From Demequina sp. TMPB413 (lineage in GTDB: Bacteria > Actinomycetota > Actinomycetes > Actinomycetales > Demequinaceae), in the NCBI RefSeq assembly GCF_020447105.2, contig NZ_CP096184.1, positions 1,178,001-1,242,000 on the forward strand: a stretch of DNA of 64,000 nt, read 5' to 3'. The number at the start of each line of letters is the position of its first letter. The first letter of the stretch is position 1. This document shows, in pieces, positions 22,703 through 35,503 of the stretch. Both the position numbers and the translations under genes were made by a program. Under the pieces are notes generated by a model. It had not been told where the DNA came from. It ran no database searches and worked only from the letters and a program-made list of their open reading frames with translations.

Positions 22703-24388
22703 TCATGGTGCCACGTGTGCGTTCTCCAAGAGCTCTACGGCATGCGCACGCGCCGAAGCAGAGTCTTCCTCTCCTGACAACAGGCGTGCCAGTTCCGTCA
22801 CGCGATCCTCGCCATCGACTTCCCTCACGTGCGACACGGTGACGGCACCCTCCGACGATTTGGAGACCACCACGTGGTGCGCGGCGCAAGCGGCCACTTG
22901 GGCGAGGTGGGTCACCACGATGACCTGATGGGTGCGGGCGAGCGCAGCGAGCCGCTGGCCGACGGCTTGCGCAGCCTTCCCTCCGACGCCGGCATCGACC
23001 TCGTCAAAGACGAACGTGTGGGAAGGGCCCCCGGACTCGGCGAGCGCGACTTCGATGGCGAGCATGATGCGCGAGAGTTCGCCGCCAGAGGCCGCTTCCG
23101 TGACCGGTCGCGCAGGAGCGCCGGGGTGCGCGGCCAACAGCAGTGAGACTGAATCCGCACCGAAGGGACCTGGCTCGCGCGGTTCAACGAGAATCTGCAC
23201 CGTGGCGTCTGGCATGGCCAGCATCGCCAACTCCTTCTCGACGTGGTCTGCGAGGCGCTTGGCGGCCTCGTGGCGTCCCTCGGAGACTTGTTGGGCGCGT
23301 TCTCGCATCACGGCCCGTGCGGCGTCGTGAGCGGCCCTCGCGGCGGCGACGCGGTCTTCCCAGTCGGCGTCTCCCCCGAGTTCCTGTTCGATCGACTGCC
23401 GGAGCGGTTCAAGCTCGTCAGCGGCGCGCCCAAAGCGGCGTTCGGCTGTGCTGATGGTGGAAAGGCGCTGATGCATGGCGTCGAGCCTGGCCGGGTCGGC
23501 TTCGAGTCGATCGAGGTAGGACGCGAGCTCTTGAGCCACGTCGGTGGCTCCATACAGGTAGTCGGCGACTCGCGTGGCGAGAGGCTGAAGGGAAGGGTCA
23601 TGGCCTGCGGCATCGCCCAGGGCCTTGCGCGCTACCTCAAGCGACACGGCCGCGGTGAACTCCGACTCCCCCGCCAAAGCGTCGTGCGCCGTCACGCTCA
23701 ACTCGCGCAAGGACTCCGCGTGCGCGAGAACCCTTCCCGTGGCCTCTAGTTGTGCGCGCTCGCCCGGTTGGACCCCCGCCTCCTCCAAGGCGGCCAGGTC
23801 GTCCCGCAGTCTGGTGATGCGGGCACGCTCCGCGTCCTCAGACTCGACCATCCGCTCAAGCGTCTTGGCCGCTTCGCTCCAGTCGGCCCACGCCTGCCTG
23901 TACTGCCCCAACGCCACACCGTGTTGCGGGCCGGCGTAGGCGTCGAGCAATTGACGTTGGCGTGCAGGGGTGCGAAGGCGCACCTGATCGGCCTGCCCGT
24001 GAACGGTCACGAGTTCTTCGCCCACTTGTGCGAGCAGTGCCTGGGGCACCGTCCTTCCGCCCAAGATGGATCGAGACCTCGTGGTCGAGCCGACGGTCCG
24101 CACCACCGTCACCGTGCCGTCGTCATCGATCACTGCGCCAGCCTCAACGGCCAGCGCGCGTCCCTCCGAAGACTCCGGAAGATCGTAGATCGCCTCGGCA
24201 ACCGCCTCTTCTGCTCCGACGCGCACGGCGTCCGGCGTGGGCTTGCCACCAAGAATGAGGCCGAGCCCGGTGAGCACCATGGTCTTGCCCGCGCCGGTTT
24301 CACCTGTCACGACCGTGAGCCCAGGGCGCAACGGCATCCGCGCCGCCGAGATCACGCCGAGCGAGCTGATCGACAGTTCGTGGAGCAT
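22703..24388 (-). CDS. recN: DNA repair protein RecN
   Basis: The 561-residue SMC-like ATPase begins MLHELSISSLGVISAARM. It has Walker A GETGAGKTMVLTGL, two long coiled-coil stretches in the middle, the signature SGGELSRIMLAIEVAL and Walker B FVFDEVDAGVGGKAA. RecN acts in recombinational repair of double-strand breaks. ATG 24388 was chosen because AAAGGAG at the nadK end serves as ribosome-binding site and homologues start at MLxEL. Confidence 0.96.
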   Translation of the reverse strand: MLHELSISSLGVISAARMPLRPGLTVVTGETGAGKTMVLTGLGLILGGKPTPDAVRVGAEEAVAEAIYDLPESSEGRALAVEAGAVIDDDGTVTVVRTVGSTTRSRSILGGRTVPQALLAQVGEELVTVHGQADQVRLRTPARQRQLLDAYAGPQHGVALGQYRQAWADWSEAAKTLERMVESEDAERARITRLRDDLAALEEAGVQPGERAQLEATGRVLAHAESLRELSVTAHDALAGESEFTAAVSLEVARKALGDAAGHDPSLQPLATRVADYLYGATDVAQELASYLDRLEADPARLDAMHQRLSTISTAERRFGRAADELEPLRQSIEQELGGDADWEDRVAAARAAHDAARAVMRERAQQVSEGRHEAAKRLADHVEKELAMLAMPDATVQILVEPREPGPFGADSVSLLLAAHPGAPARPVTEAASGGELSRIMLAIEVALAESGGPSHTFVFDEVDAGVGGKAAQAVGQRLAALARTHQVIVVTHLAQVAACAAHHVVVSKSSEGAVTVSHVREVDGEDRVTELARLLSGEEDSASARAHAVELLENAHVAP

Positions 24389-24390
24389 CG

Positions 24391-25236
24391 CTACTCCTTT
24401 GGCGTCCGGTTCGCCCCGCGCCAACCTTCGGTGTCGAGGCCAAACTTGCGAACCAGCCGATCGGTGAAGGGGGCATCGGACGTGCGCGCCAGCCGGACTC
24501 GTTCAGCACCAAGGCGCACCTCAATCCGCGCTCCGCGCCGCACCGCGATGGTCTCAGCGCCGTCGAGAACCAGAAGCCCGTCAGCGGGAGATCGGTCCAA
24601 GACCTCAACAGCGAACTTCGAACGAGGGCCGACCACGAGAGGCCTGGCGAAGAGCGCGTGAGCGGCGAGTGGCACCATCAACAGTGCCTCGACATCTGGC
24701 CACACCACGGGCCCGCCACCCGAGAACGCGTGGGCCGTCGAGCCCGTTGGCGTCGCGATCACAATGCCGTCGCAGCCGAAGCTCGCCAGTGGCCTGCCAT
24801 CGACCTCAACAGCGACGTCGAGCGTTCGCAGCAACTCAGAGCGTTCGATCGCCACCTCATTGAGCGCCCAACCGTTCTCCACGGTGCCGTCCGGTTGCCG
24901 CACCACCACCTCGACGGTGCGGCGCTCCTCGACATCGAATTCGCCGTCCGCAAGGCACGTCACCGCGTGGGCCACGTCACCACGCTCAAGCTCGGCGAGG
25001 AAACCGACGTGACCCATGTTGACCCCCAGGAGTGGTGCACCGGTGCCTTGCACTTCCCGCGCAGCTCGGAGCATGGTGCCATCGCCTCCGAAGACCATGA
25101 CGGCGTCAACGGCTCCCTCGCCGGTGTCAGCGCACACGGCGATGCCGCGCCGCTCGAGTTCCGCGCGCGCCACGTCGGCGGCTTGGAGCGTCTCGGGGCG
25201 ATTCGGATTCGCGACGATGAGAATTCGGCGGGTCAT
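24391..25236 (-). CDS. nadK: NAD kinase
   Basis: The 281-residue protein has the NAD kinase motifs VMVFGGDGTMLRAAR, LGVNMGHVGFLAE, NGWALNEVAIER and TPTGSTAHAFSGGGP. It phosphorylates NAD to NADP. It sits between tlyA and recN, overlapping the tlyA stop as ATGA, in the order found widely in actinobacteria. Confidence 0.96.
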   Translation of the reverse strand: MTRRILIVANPNRPETLQAADVARAELERRGIAVCADTGEGAVDAVMVFGGDGTMLRAAREVQGTGAPLLGVNMGHVGFLAELERGDVAHAVTCLADGEFDVEERRTVEVVVRQPDGTVENGWALNEVAIERSELLRTLDVAVEVDGRPLASFGCDGIVIATPTGSTAHAFSGGGPVVWPDVEALLMVPLAAHALFARPLVVGPRSKFAVEVLDRSPADGLLVLDGAETIAVRRGARIEVRLGAERVRLARTSDAPFTDRLVRKFGLDTEGWRGANRTPKE

Positions 25237-26054
25237 GGAGTTCCTTCGACGAGCGTGGAAATTGCTGCACTCAAGGCATCACCAGCGAGCACGCGCTCCT
25301 GAGCCGCACCCCTAGCCTGCCATGTCTGGCTGAGCCAGACGAAGAATTCCACATTGCCGCTCGGACCAGGCAGGCTGCTGCGCTCCAGCGCGCGCACCAC
25401 AAGACCCTGGCGCTGCGCGCTCTCGCACACCGCTGCGACCGCCTTGGCGCGTAGCGTCGGCGAAGAGACGACTCCGTGCTTGTCGAGCCCCGACTTGCCC
25501 ACTTCGAACTGAGGCTTGACCATCAGGACGAAGTCGGCGTCATGAGCGACGACGGCCCGCAGGGTGCCGACCACCATGGTGAGCGAAATGAACGAGAGAT
25601 CGGCGACCACGACCTGGGCGCCAGTGCCGGGCGAGCCTGGCTCCATGTCTCGCACGTTGAGGCCCTCGACGACCGACACCCGTGGGTCCTTCGCGAGCTC
25701 GGGAGCGATTTGCCCGTGGCCAACGTCAACGGCCGTCACGCGGTCCACCCCTCTCTCAAGGAGCACCTGTGTGAACCCACCAGTGGAGGCGCCGACGTCG
25801 AGAGCGTGTTTGCCTTCTACCGCGAGTCCGAGGGGACCGAAGGCGTCGAGCGCGCCGACGAGCTTGTGCGCGGCGCGAGACACGTAGTGGTCTGCCTCTC
25901 CGCTCAGGGTGATGACGGAGTCGGCATCGACCGTGCGGCTTGGCTTTGTTTCTGGCTCCCCGTCAACCAGCACCCCGCCCTTGGCGATGAGGTCTTGGGC
26001 GTGCGAGCGCGAGCGCGCGAGGGCGCGCGCGTAGACGGCTTGATCAAGCCGCAT
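25233..26054 (-). CDS. tlyA: rRNA 2'-O-methyltransferase TlyA (hemolysin A family)
   Basis: The 273-residue protein has an N-terminal S4 RNA-binding domain (MRLDQAVYARALARSRSHA, then DLIAKGGVLVDG) and an FtsJ-like methyltransferase domain with the SAM motif ALDVGASTGGFTQVLL. In mycobacteria TlyA methylates 16S and 23S rRNA cytidines and its loss gives capreomycin resistance. The start is 12 nt after the stop of the 56-aa gene. Confidence 0.94.
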   Translation of the reverse strand: MRLDQAVYARALARSRSHAQDLIAKGGVLVDGEPETKPSRTVDADSVITLSGEADHYVSRAAHKLVGALDAFGPLGLAVEGKHALDVGASTGGFTQVLLERGVDRVTAVDVGHGQIAPELAKDPRVSVVEGLNVRDMEPGSPGTGAQVVVADLSFISLTMVVGTLRAVVAHDADFVLMVKPQFEVGKSGLDKHGVVSSPTLRAKAVAAVCESAQRQGLVVRALERSSLPGPSGNVEFFVWLSQTWQARGAAQERVLAGDALSAAISTLVEGTP

Positions 26055-26066
26055 GGAAGTCGAGGC

Positions 26067-26237
26067 TCAGGATTCCTCGCGCAGGCGCGAGGCGAGCGAA
26101 TCCTGGATCTTGTCGAAGAACTCGGCTTGCTCGTCCGCGTCCTCAGGGACCTCACTGACGGCCTTCAGCGCCTGCTCCACCTCTGGCGGGTAGTGCACCT
26201 CACCGAGTGGCTCACGGACTTCCTCAAACTTGCTCAT
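26067..26237 (-). CDS. Small conserved acidic protein, 56 aa
   Basis: ATG 26237 begins MSKFEEVREPLGEVHYPPEV, and the frame ends at TGA 26067. The protein is acidic and probably helical. It fills the exact position of Rv1693, a similar small protein between the HAD phosphatase and tlyA in Mycobacterium. The ATG follows the HAD-gene stop after one base, so it is very likely translated. No function is known. Confidence 0.8.
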   Translation of the reverse strand: MSKFEEVREPLGEVHYPPEVEQALKAVSEVPEDADEQAEFFDKIQDSLASRLREES

Positions 26238-26238
26238 G

Positions 26239-27249
26239 TCACGACCCTACTCCGAAGTCGGGGATGCTTCCACCATCGACAGGCTCCCCCGCGTCGGCTG
26301 CAGCCCATGACGCGGCACACGCGGCGCGCACCGCGTCGATCCCTGTCCCCTTGACGATGAGCTTCCCTGCATCGACCGACGCAGAGGCGGCGCCGACGTT
26401 CCACGTCGAGCCGTCCCTTCTGGGCTTGGGATGCGGTTGGGCGAGACATCCGAGGTCCTCGCCGACGTACGTGGGGCGTTGATCCCGTGGCGCCAAGACG
26501 GCGTCGGCGGGCGCAGAGACGCCAGTGAACACGAGCAACCCTGGCATCCCCGCGGCCCTTGCCCCTTTGAGGTCGGTATCGAGCCGATCGCCGATGGCCA
26601 GCGGACGCTCCGAGGAGACGGACGCGGCGGCGAGGTGGAAGAGCGTCGGCTCAGGCTTGCCGGCGGCAGTGGGAGCGACTCCCGTCGCGTTGACGACCGC
26701 TCCCACGAGAGAGCCATTACCAGGGGCGATGCCCCTCTCGTTCGGAAGAGTCAGGTCAAGGTTGGAGGCGAAGTACCTCGCTCCGCCTTGGACGGCGTAT
26801 GCCGCTTCAGCGAGGTCTCGCCAGGAAATGTCGGGGACGAATCCTTGAGCGACGGCATCCGGGTTGTCCTGCGCAGATGCGACGAGGGAGAAACCCAGTT
26901 CCACGAGAGCGGTCCTCAGGCCCTTGCCACCGACGGCGAGCACCGTCGCTCCCGGCTCGAGGTCCGCTGCCATCAGGCGTGCTAGCGCTTGGGCGGCCGT
27001 CAAGACCTCGTCGGCCTCTGTGGGGATTCCAAGACTGCTGAGGTGCTCTGCGACCTCGTGGGGTTCACGGCTCGCGTTGTTCGTCACAAACACGAGGCCC
27101 ATGCCCGCTTCCCGAGCGTCCTGCAACGCTGGCGGTGCCGTGGGGATGGCGTGCGGGCCACGATAGGCGACGCCATCAAGATCCACGAGGGCCGCGTCAA
27201 AAACATCCTGGAGGGGGCTCTCGCTCCCCTTGAGCATGGACTCAGGCAT
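26239..27249 (-). CDS. HAD-superfamily IIA phosphatase (Rv1692/NagD-like)
   Basis: The roughly 336-residue protein has motif I ALVDLDGVAYRG (nucleophile Asp then DGV), motif II FVTNNASREP and a late AIGDRLDTDLKGARAAGMPG, the class IIA set. The M. tuberculosis neighbour in the same position, Rv1692, is a glycerol-3-phosphate phosphatase, so that activity is plausible. ATG 27249 overlaps the end of the TPR gene by 8 bases and has GAGGAAG upstream; ATG 27237 is the alternative. Confidence 0.85.
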   Translation of the reverse strand: MPESMLKGSESPLQDVFDAALVDLDGVAYRGPHAIPTAPPALQDAREAGMGLVFVTNNASREPHEVAEHLSSLGIPTEADEVLTAAQALARLMAADLEPGATVLAVGGKGLRTALVELGFSLVASAQDNPDAVAQGFVPDISWRDLAEAAYAVQGGARYFASNLDLTLPNERGIAPGNGSLVGAVVNATGVAPTAAGKPEPTLFHLAAASVSSERPLAIGDRLDTDLKGARAAGMPGLLVFTGVSAPADAVLAPRDQRPTYVGEDLGCLAQPHPKPRRDGSTWNVGAASASVDAGKLIVKGTGIDAVRAACAASWAAADAGEPVDGGSIPDFGVGS

Positions 27250-28309
27250 CGGGCTCTTCCTCGAGGTCGTAGACAATCACTTCCTCGTCGTCAACGCCTG
27301 GTAGAGCCTGGAGTTCCACGTCAGGCGCGGGCGCCCCTTGGCCGAAGGCCGCCTCAGCATCTGGGAGCGTGCCGAGCCCAGCCGCGGCGCGGATGGTCGC
27401 CCTAGCTTCGTCGACGCGTGCAGCCTGATCGCTATCGACAGCGACGATGCGGTCGAGCACCAGGAATGCGGCGTCGAACTCCTTGAGGTCCGCACGAGCG
27501 CCCGCCACGACCAATTCGAGCTCCGCCGTACCAGCCTTGTCGAGGCCTTTGGCTTCGGGACCGGAGGCGATCTCCAGGGCGCGAGCGGGTCTGCCGAGCC
27601 CGCGCTCACAGTCAGCGACAAGCGCGAGGTGCTCGTGAGACCCGCTCAAGCGGGTCACTGTACGAAACTCCCGCAGCGCCTCGGCATAGCGACCCGTGGC
27701 ATAGGCGGTCAGCGCCGCTGCCTCACGCACGACGTCGACTCGCCCTCCGCGGGCCAGTGCAACCTGGGCGTGGCGGTAGGCGAGTTCAGGGTCATCGTCA
27801 AGAAGCCGACCGGCCATCACGAGATGCCTGGCGACATCCTCGGCGTTGTCCTTGCTTAAGGTGCGAAGTCTGCCGTGCGCGTCTCTATCGAGATCGCCAC
27901 CAGTGACACCCTCTGGTACATCAGGAACGTCAAGACGCGTCTGGGAGGGACGCGCCTCACCACCGTCCCGCTCTCGACGGGGAACTCGCGCCTCGCGGTC
28001 CCCGGCATGGCCGGCGCCGCGGGAGCCTCCCCTTGAGGGCGCCCCAGCACCGCGCGCTCCCGCATTCGAAGGGCCTCCCTCACGACGGGGGCCGCCATCA
28101 CGACGCGGACCTCCTTCACGACGGGGGCCACCATCCCGGCCAGACGCGCCATCACGACGCGGGGCCCCGCCGCGAGACGAACCCCCGCTTGCGCTGGAAC
28201 CGTTGCGTTCTGAGTTTCCGCTCCCGCTTGAACCTGCGCGGTAGGGCCGCCGCTCGCCGCGCTGTTCGCGCCCACGTCCGTCTAGGGGCCCTGAGTCGTT
28301 GTCGGCCAC
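27242..28309 (-). CDS. TPR-type protein with a disordered Gly/Arg-rich N-terminal region (Rv1691-like)
   Basis: The roughly 355-residue protein has a low-complexity N-terminal part (about 1-125) with repeated RRDGGPRREGGP units. A helical repeat region follows (about 150-320: HLVMAGRLLDDDPELAYRHA, LTAYATGRYAEALREFRTV), and the tail is acidic. Only the second half resembles the conserved actinobacterial protein at the head of this cluster. GTG 28309 is favoured because AAAGGTGA lies 5 nt upstream, although the frame extends to 28363. It is the first gene of the run to the Nudix gene. Confidence 0.75.
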   Translation of the reverse strand: MADNDSGPLDGRGREQRGERRPYRAGSSGSGNSERNGSSASGGSSRGGAPRRDGASGRDGGPRREGGPRRDGGPRREGGPSNAGARGAGAPSRGGSRGAGHAGDREARVPRRERDGGEARPSQTRLDVPDVPEGVTGGDLDRDAHGRLRTLSKDNAEDVARHLVMAGRLLDDDPELAYRHAQVALARGGRVDVVREAAALTAYATGRYAEALREFRTVTRLSGSHEHLALVADCERGLGRPARALEIASGPEAKGLDKAGTAELELVVAGARADLKEFDAAFLVLDRIVAVDSDQAARVDEARATIRAAAGLGTLPDAEAAFGQGAPAPDVELQALPGVDDEEVIVYDLEEEPDA

Positions 28310-28377
28310 GAGTTCACCTTTCACATCGCCGTTCGAAAACTGTACGCGCACCTGGAACGACACGCATTCGGGAACGC

Positions 28378-28422
28378 AAAAAATGCGCGAAGGGGCCGCC
28401 CATCATTGGGCGGCCCCTCGCG
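28378..28422 (-). terminator. Rho-independent terminator of the rrn operon
   Basis: Just after 5S on the transcribed strand is an inverted repeat with arms GCGAAGGGGCCGCCC (28387-28401) and GGGCGGCCCCTCGC around a 6-nt loop. It is followed by six T residues on the minus strand (28383-28378). This is a textbook intrinsic terminator and also insulates the TPR gene downstream. Confidence 0.93.
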
Positions 28423-28428
28423 AATGAA

Positions 28429-28548
28429 TGTCCGGCAGCGTCCTACTCTCCCACACCATCTCCAGTGCAGTACCATCGGCGCTGAGAGGCTTAGCTTCCG
28501 GGTTCGGAATGGAACCGGGCGTTTCCCTCTCGCTATGACTGCCGAAAC
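28429..28548 (-). rRNA. rrf: 5S ribosomal RNA
   Basis: The minus strand reads GTTTCGGCAGTCATAGCG at the 5' end, has the conserved CCATTCCGAACCCGGAAGCT and GCGCCGATGGTACTGC blocks, and ends GCTGCCGGACATT. The ends pair as helix I. The length of about 120 nt is normal. It is about 80 nt downstream of 23S. Confidence 0.95.
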
Positions 28549-28591
28549 TCTATGGAGTTACTTTCGGTTTCCCGACCGTAATTCGGGAACC

Positions 28592-28605
28592 GCACAGTGG
28601 ACGCG
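28592..28605 (-). other. 3' arm of the 23S processing stem
   Basis: GCACAGTGGACGCG on the plus strand at 28592-28605 is the exact reverse complement of CGCGTCCACTGTGC at 31747-31760. The two arms lie just outside the ends of 23S, so the precursor can form a 14-bp stem suitable for RNase III cleavage. Confidence 0.85.
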
Positions 28606-28630
28606 TAGCAATGCATTTGAAATCTTGAGT

Positions 28631-31730
<3,100 letters not shown>

Positions 31731-31746
31731 AGAAATCAAAGATGCT

Positions 31747-31760
31747 CGCGTCCACTGTGC
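31747..31760 (-). other. 5' arm of the 23S processing stem
   Basis: CGCGTCCACTGTGC (plus strand) is fully complementary to the arm at 28592-28605 on the other side of 23S. It lies directly next to a BoxA-like element, repeating the arrangement seen upstream of 16S. Confidence 0.85.
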
Positions 31761-31900
31761 AGTTCTCAAGTTACGGGCGGGCCCATCTTCCACCTGCGCC
31801 TACGTCGCAATAGCGACGGGGTTCGTCAGGATTCGATGGTCCGGCCGGCCGGTCTTTCGACCTGGCCTGAGGTGGGGCTTACGCCCGATCCCTCAGGACC

Positions 31901-31916
31901 CAACAGTGTGCCATGT
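31901..31916 (-). other. 3' arm of the 16S processing stem
   Basis: The transcript here reads ACATGGCACACTGTTG, which pairs with CAACAGTGTGCCACATGT in the 16S leader (33792-33775), with a two-base bulge. The stem would bring both ends of 16S together for RNase III processing. Confidence 0.83.
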
Positions 31917-32073
31917 AGTGATGTTCTTTCGCGGGAGCGTTCCAGCCCTAAGGCGTACTTGCTCTCGACGCTGTCTGCGTCGCTACCACGTCGATGTTCC
32001 ATCCGTGAGCTCTCGCCGTTCTACGTATGAGAACGATGCGAGGCCTTGGACGCTCCGAAGAGCGCCAAGTGCT

Positions 32074-33603
<1,530 letters not shown>

Positions 33604-33774
33604 TGTTTGATAGCAATCCGCCGAAGCGGGTTACAGTCTTACGAAGCGGTTCTCGAAAGAACCAGTTTAATCTCTAGCAAATGAACAAAATGTCACTGAC
33701 ATTTGTTTCGTTTACCAAAGGAATCCAACATCGATCAGGCGGAAGCCTTCACGACGCCGGAGGTTTTGGCATCG

Positions 33775-33801
33775 ACATGTGGCACACTGTTGAGTTCTCA
33801 A
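33775..33801 (-). promoter_or_regulatory. rrn leader: BoxA-like antitermination element and 5' arm of the 16S stem
   Basis: On the minus strand the leader carries TTGAGAACTCAACAGTGTGC, close to the mycobacterial rrn BoxA region. Its second part (33792-33775) is the arm that pairs with 31901-31916. A second TTGAGAACT copy in the spacer precedes 23S. Confidence 0.72.
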
Positions 33802-33858
33802 GGTTCGGACGCGCACCGCATCCACGCTCTTTCGAGTTGGATTTGGGGCAACCCTTCT

Positions 33859-33887
33859 AACTTACTCCCCCCGAGCCTCCCTGTCAA
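33859..33887 (-). promoter_or_regulatory. rrn proximal promoter
   Basis: On the minus strand a perfect -35 TTGACA (33887-33882) is followed after 17 nt by the -10 TAAGTT (33864-33859). Transcription should start near 33852, giving a leader of about 250 nt before 16S. Confidence 0.85.
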
Positions 33888-34052
33888 CTCGCCTCATCGG
33901 CGTGTCTCCGGTTTGGAGGGGGGTTCCCATCGTACCTCGTTCCGGGCGCTAGCGCGACCAGAATCTGATCCGATAAGAGGTGGCTGCCTGATGAAGTTCG
34001 CGGGGCCTTTTCAGTCCTCCGCGTGTTCGCTCCGTCTTCGGCAACAGGTGAA

Positions 34053-34081
34053 ACATTACGGGCTGGTTAACCCCAAGTCAA
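34053..34081 (-). promoter_or_regulatory. rrn distal promoter
   Basis: On the minus strand TTGACT (34081-34076), a 17-nt spacer and TAATGT (34058-34053) form a second consensus-like promoter about 195 nt upstream of the proximal one. It lies between the end of tyrS and the rrn leader. No other gene is seen between 33604 and 34156. Confidence 0.78.
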
Positions 34082-34156
34082 ATCGCCTGTATCTCGGGCG
34101 TGTCGCGCTCATCGTGCCTGGTAGACACCAAGTTGGGTACGCCCGAGGCGTCCCCC

Positions 34157-35440
34157 TCAGGAAGACGGCCGCACAAGTCCGATGGTCTTTTTTCCGCGCC
34201 TCAGCACGAACCATCCGCCTGCCAAGGCGCCGTCAGCTGCGAGGACCGCATCGGCGTCGCCGACCTTGACGTTGTTGACGTAGGCGCCACCTTCCGCAAC
34301 GGCCCGTCGCGCTGCCGATTTCGACTCCACCACGCCGGACTGAACCAGGGCGTCGACCACCATCACACCGGCAGGCACCGCCACGCCGCCGAGCTCCTTC
34401 GCGCAGCCCTCAATGGTGGCGTCGTCGAGGGCGCTCAACTCCCCCCGCCCGAAGAGCGCGGCCGACGCATCGACCGCCCCCTGCGCCGCGGTCTCACCGT
34501 GCACGAGTGCGGTCACTTCCCATGCGAGGGCACGTTGGGCCTCGCGTGCGAAGGGCCTGTCCTGAACGGCCGACTCCAGTTCCGTGATTTGGGCGCGCGT
34601 GAGGAACGTGAACACCTTGAGGTAAGGGATCACGTCAGCATCGGCCTGATTGAGCCAGAACTGGTAGAAGGCGTAGGGACTCGTCAACTCCGGATCGAGC
34701 CACACCGTCCCAGACTCTGTCTTGCCGAACTTGGTGCCGTCGGCCTTGGTGATGAGAGGCGTCGCGAGCGCGTGGACGGACACGCCCTCTGCCTTGCGGA
34801 TGAGTTCGGTGCCCGCAGTGAGGTTCCCCCACTGATCGGAACCACCTGTCTGCAACGTGCAGCCGTAGCGCCTGTACAGCTCGAGGTAGTCCATGCCCTG
34901 CAGCACTTGGTAGCTGAACTCGGTGTAGGAAATGCCGTCCTCCGAGTTGAGGCGCCGCGCCACGGTGTCCTTGGCCAGCATGGTGCCTAGCCGGAAGTAC
35001 TTGCCCACATCCCGGAGCAGCCCGATCGCGCTGAGATCCTTGGTCCAGTCATAGTTGTTGACCATGCGCGCGGGGTTGTCCCCCTCGAACTCCATGAAGG
35101 GCTCGATCTGACGTCTGATGCGCTCCACCCACTCGTGCGCCACGTCCACGGGGTTGAGCGTGCGCTCACCCGCCATCTTGGGGTCGCCGATCAGACCGGT
35201 CGCGCCTCCCACGAGCATGAGCGGCCTATTGCCCGCGTTCTGGAGCCGGCGCTGCGTGAGGATCTGCACCAGGTTGCCTATATGCAGACTTGGCGCCGTC
35301 GGGTCGAACCCGCAATACATCGTGATGGGCCCTGCATCCAACGCCGCGCGAAGTTCATCGTCGCCAGTGGTTTGGGAGATCAGCCCACGCCAAGCGAGCT
35401 CGTCCAGGATGTGTTCCGCCGCAGCGTTGTCAGGAGCCAT
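34157..35440 (-). CDS. tyrS: Tyrosyl-tRNA synthetase
   Basis: The 427-residue class I synthetase has the HIGH-type motif PSLHIGNLV, the KMSKS-type motif GTKFGKTESG, the tyrosine-binding region ITMYCGFDPTAPS, and a C-terminal S4 domain (ALVQSGVVESKSAARRAV, then GGAYVNNVKV). ATG 35440 is chosen because homologues start near MAPDN and the upstream extension lies in the short gap after the racemase gene. It lies just upstream of rrn, an order common in Micrococcales. Confidence 0.96.
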   Translation of the reverse strand: MAPDNAAAEHILDELAWRGLISQTTGDDELRAALDAGPITMYCGFDPTAPSLHIGNLVQILTQRRLQNAGNRPLMLVGGATGLIGDPKMAGERTLNPVDVAHEWVERIRRQIEPFMEFEGDNPARMVNNYDWTKDLSAIGLLRDVGKYFRLGTMLAKDTVARRLNSEDGISYTEFSYQVLQGMDYLELYRRYGCTLQTGGSDQWGNLTAGTELIRKAEGVSVHALATPLITKADGTKFGKTESGTVWLDPELTSPYAFYQFWLNQADADVIPYLKVFTFLTRAQITELESAVQDRPFAREAQRALAWEVTALVHGETAAQGAVDASAALFGRGELSALDDATIEGCAKELGGVAVPAGVMVVDALVQSGVVESKSAARRAVAEGGAYVNNVKVGDADAVLAADGALAGGWFVLRRGKKTIGLVRPSS

Positions 35441-35503
35441 AATGCGGCCATTCTGCCAGCAGGCGCCGTGCACCAGCGATCACCCGCCGACGCTACGGCG
35501 AGT

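Noticed and set aside
20795..22777. Long open frame (about 660 codons) on the plus strand
   Set aside because: It is antisense to the mctB-like and steA genes, has no family resemblance, and is explained by GC-rich codon bias.
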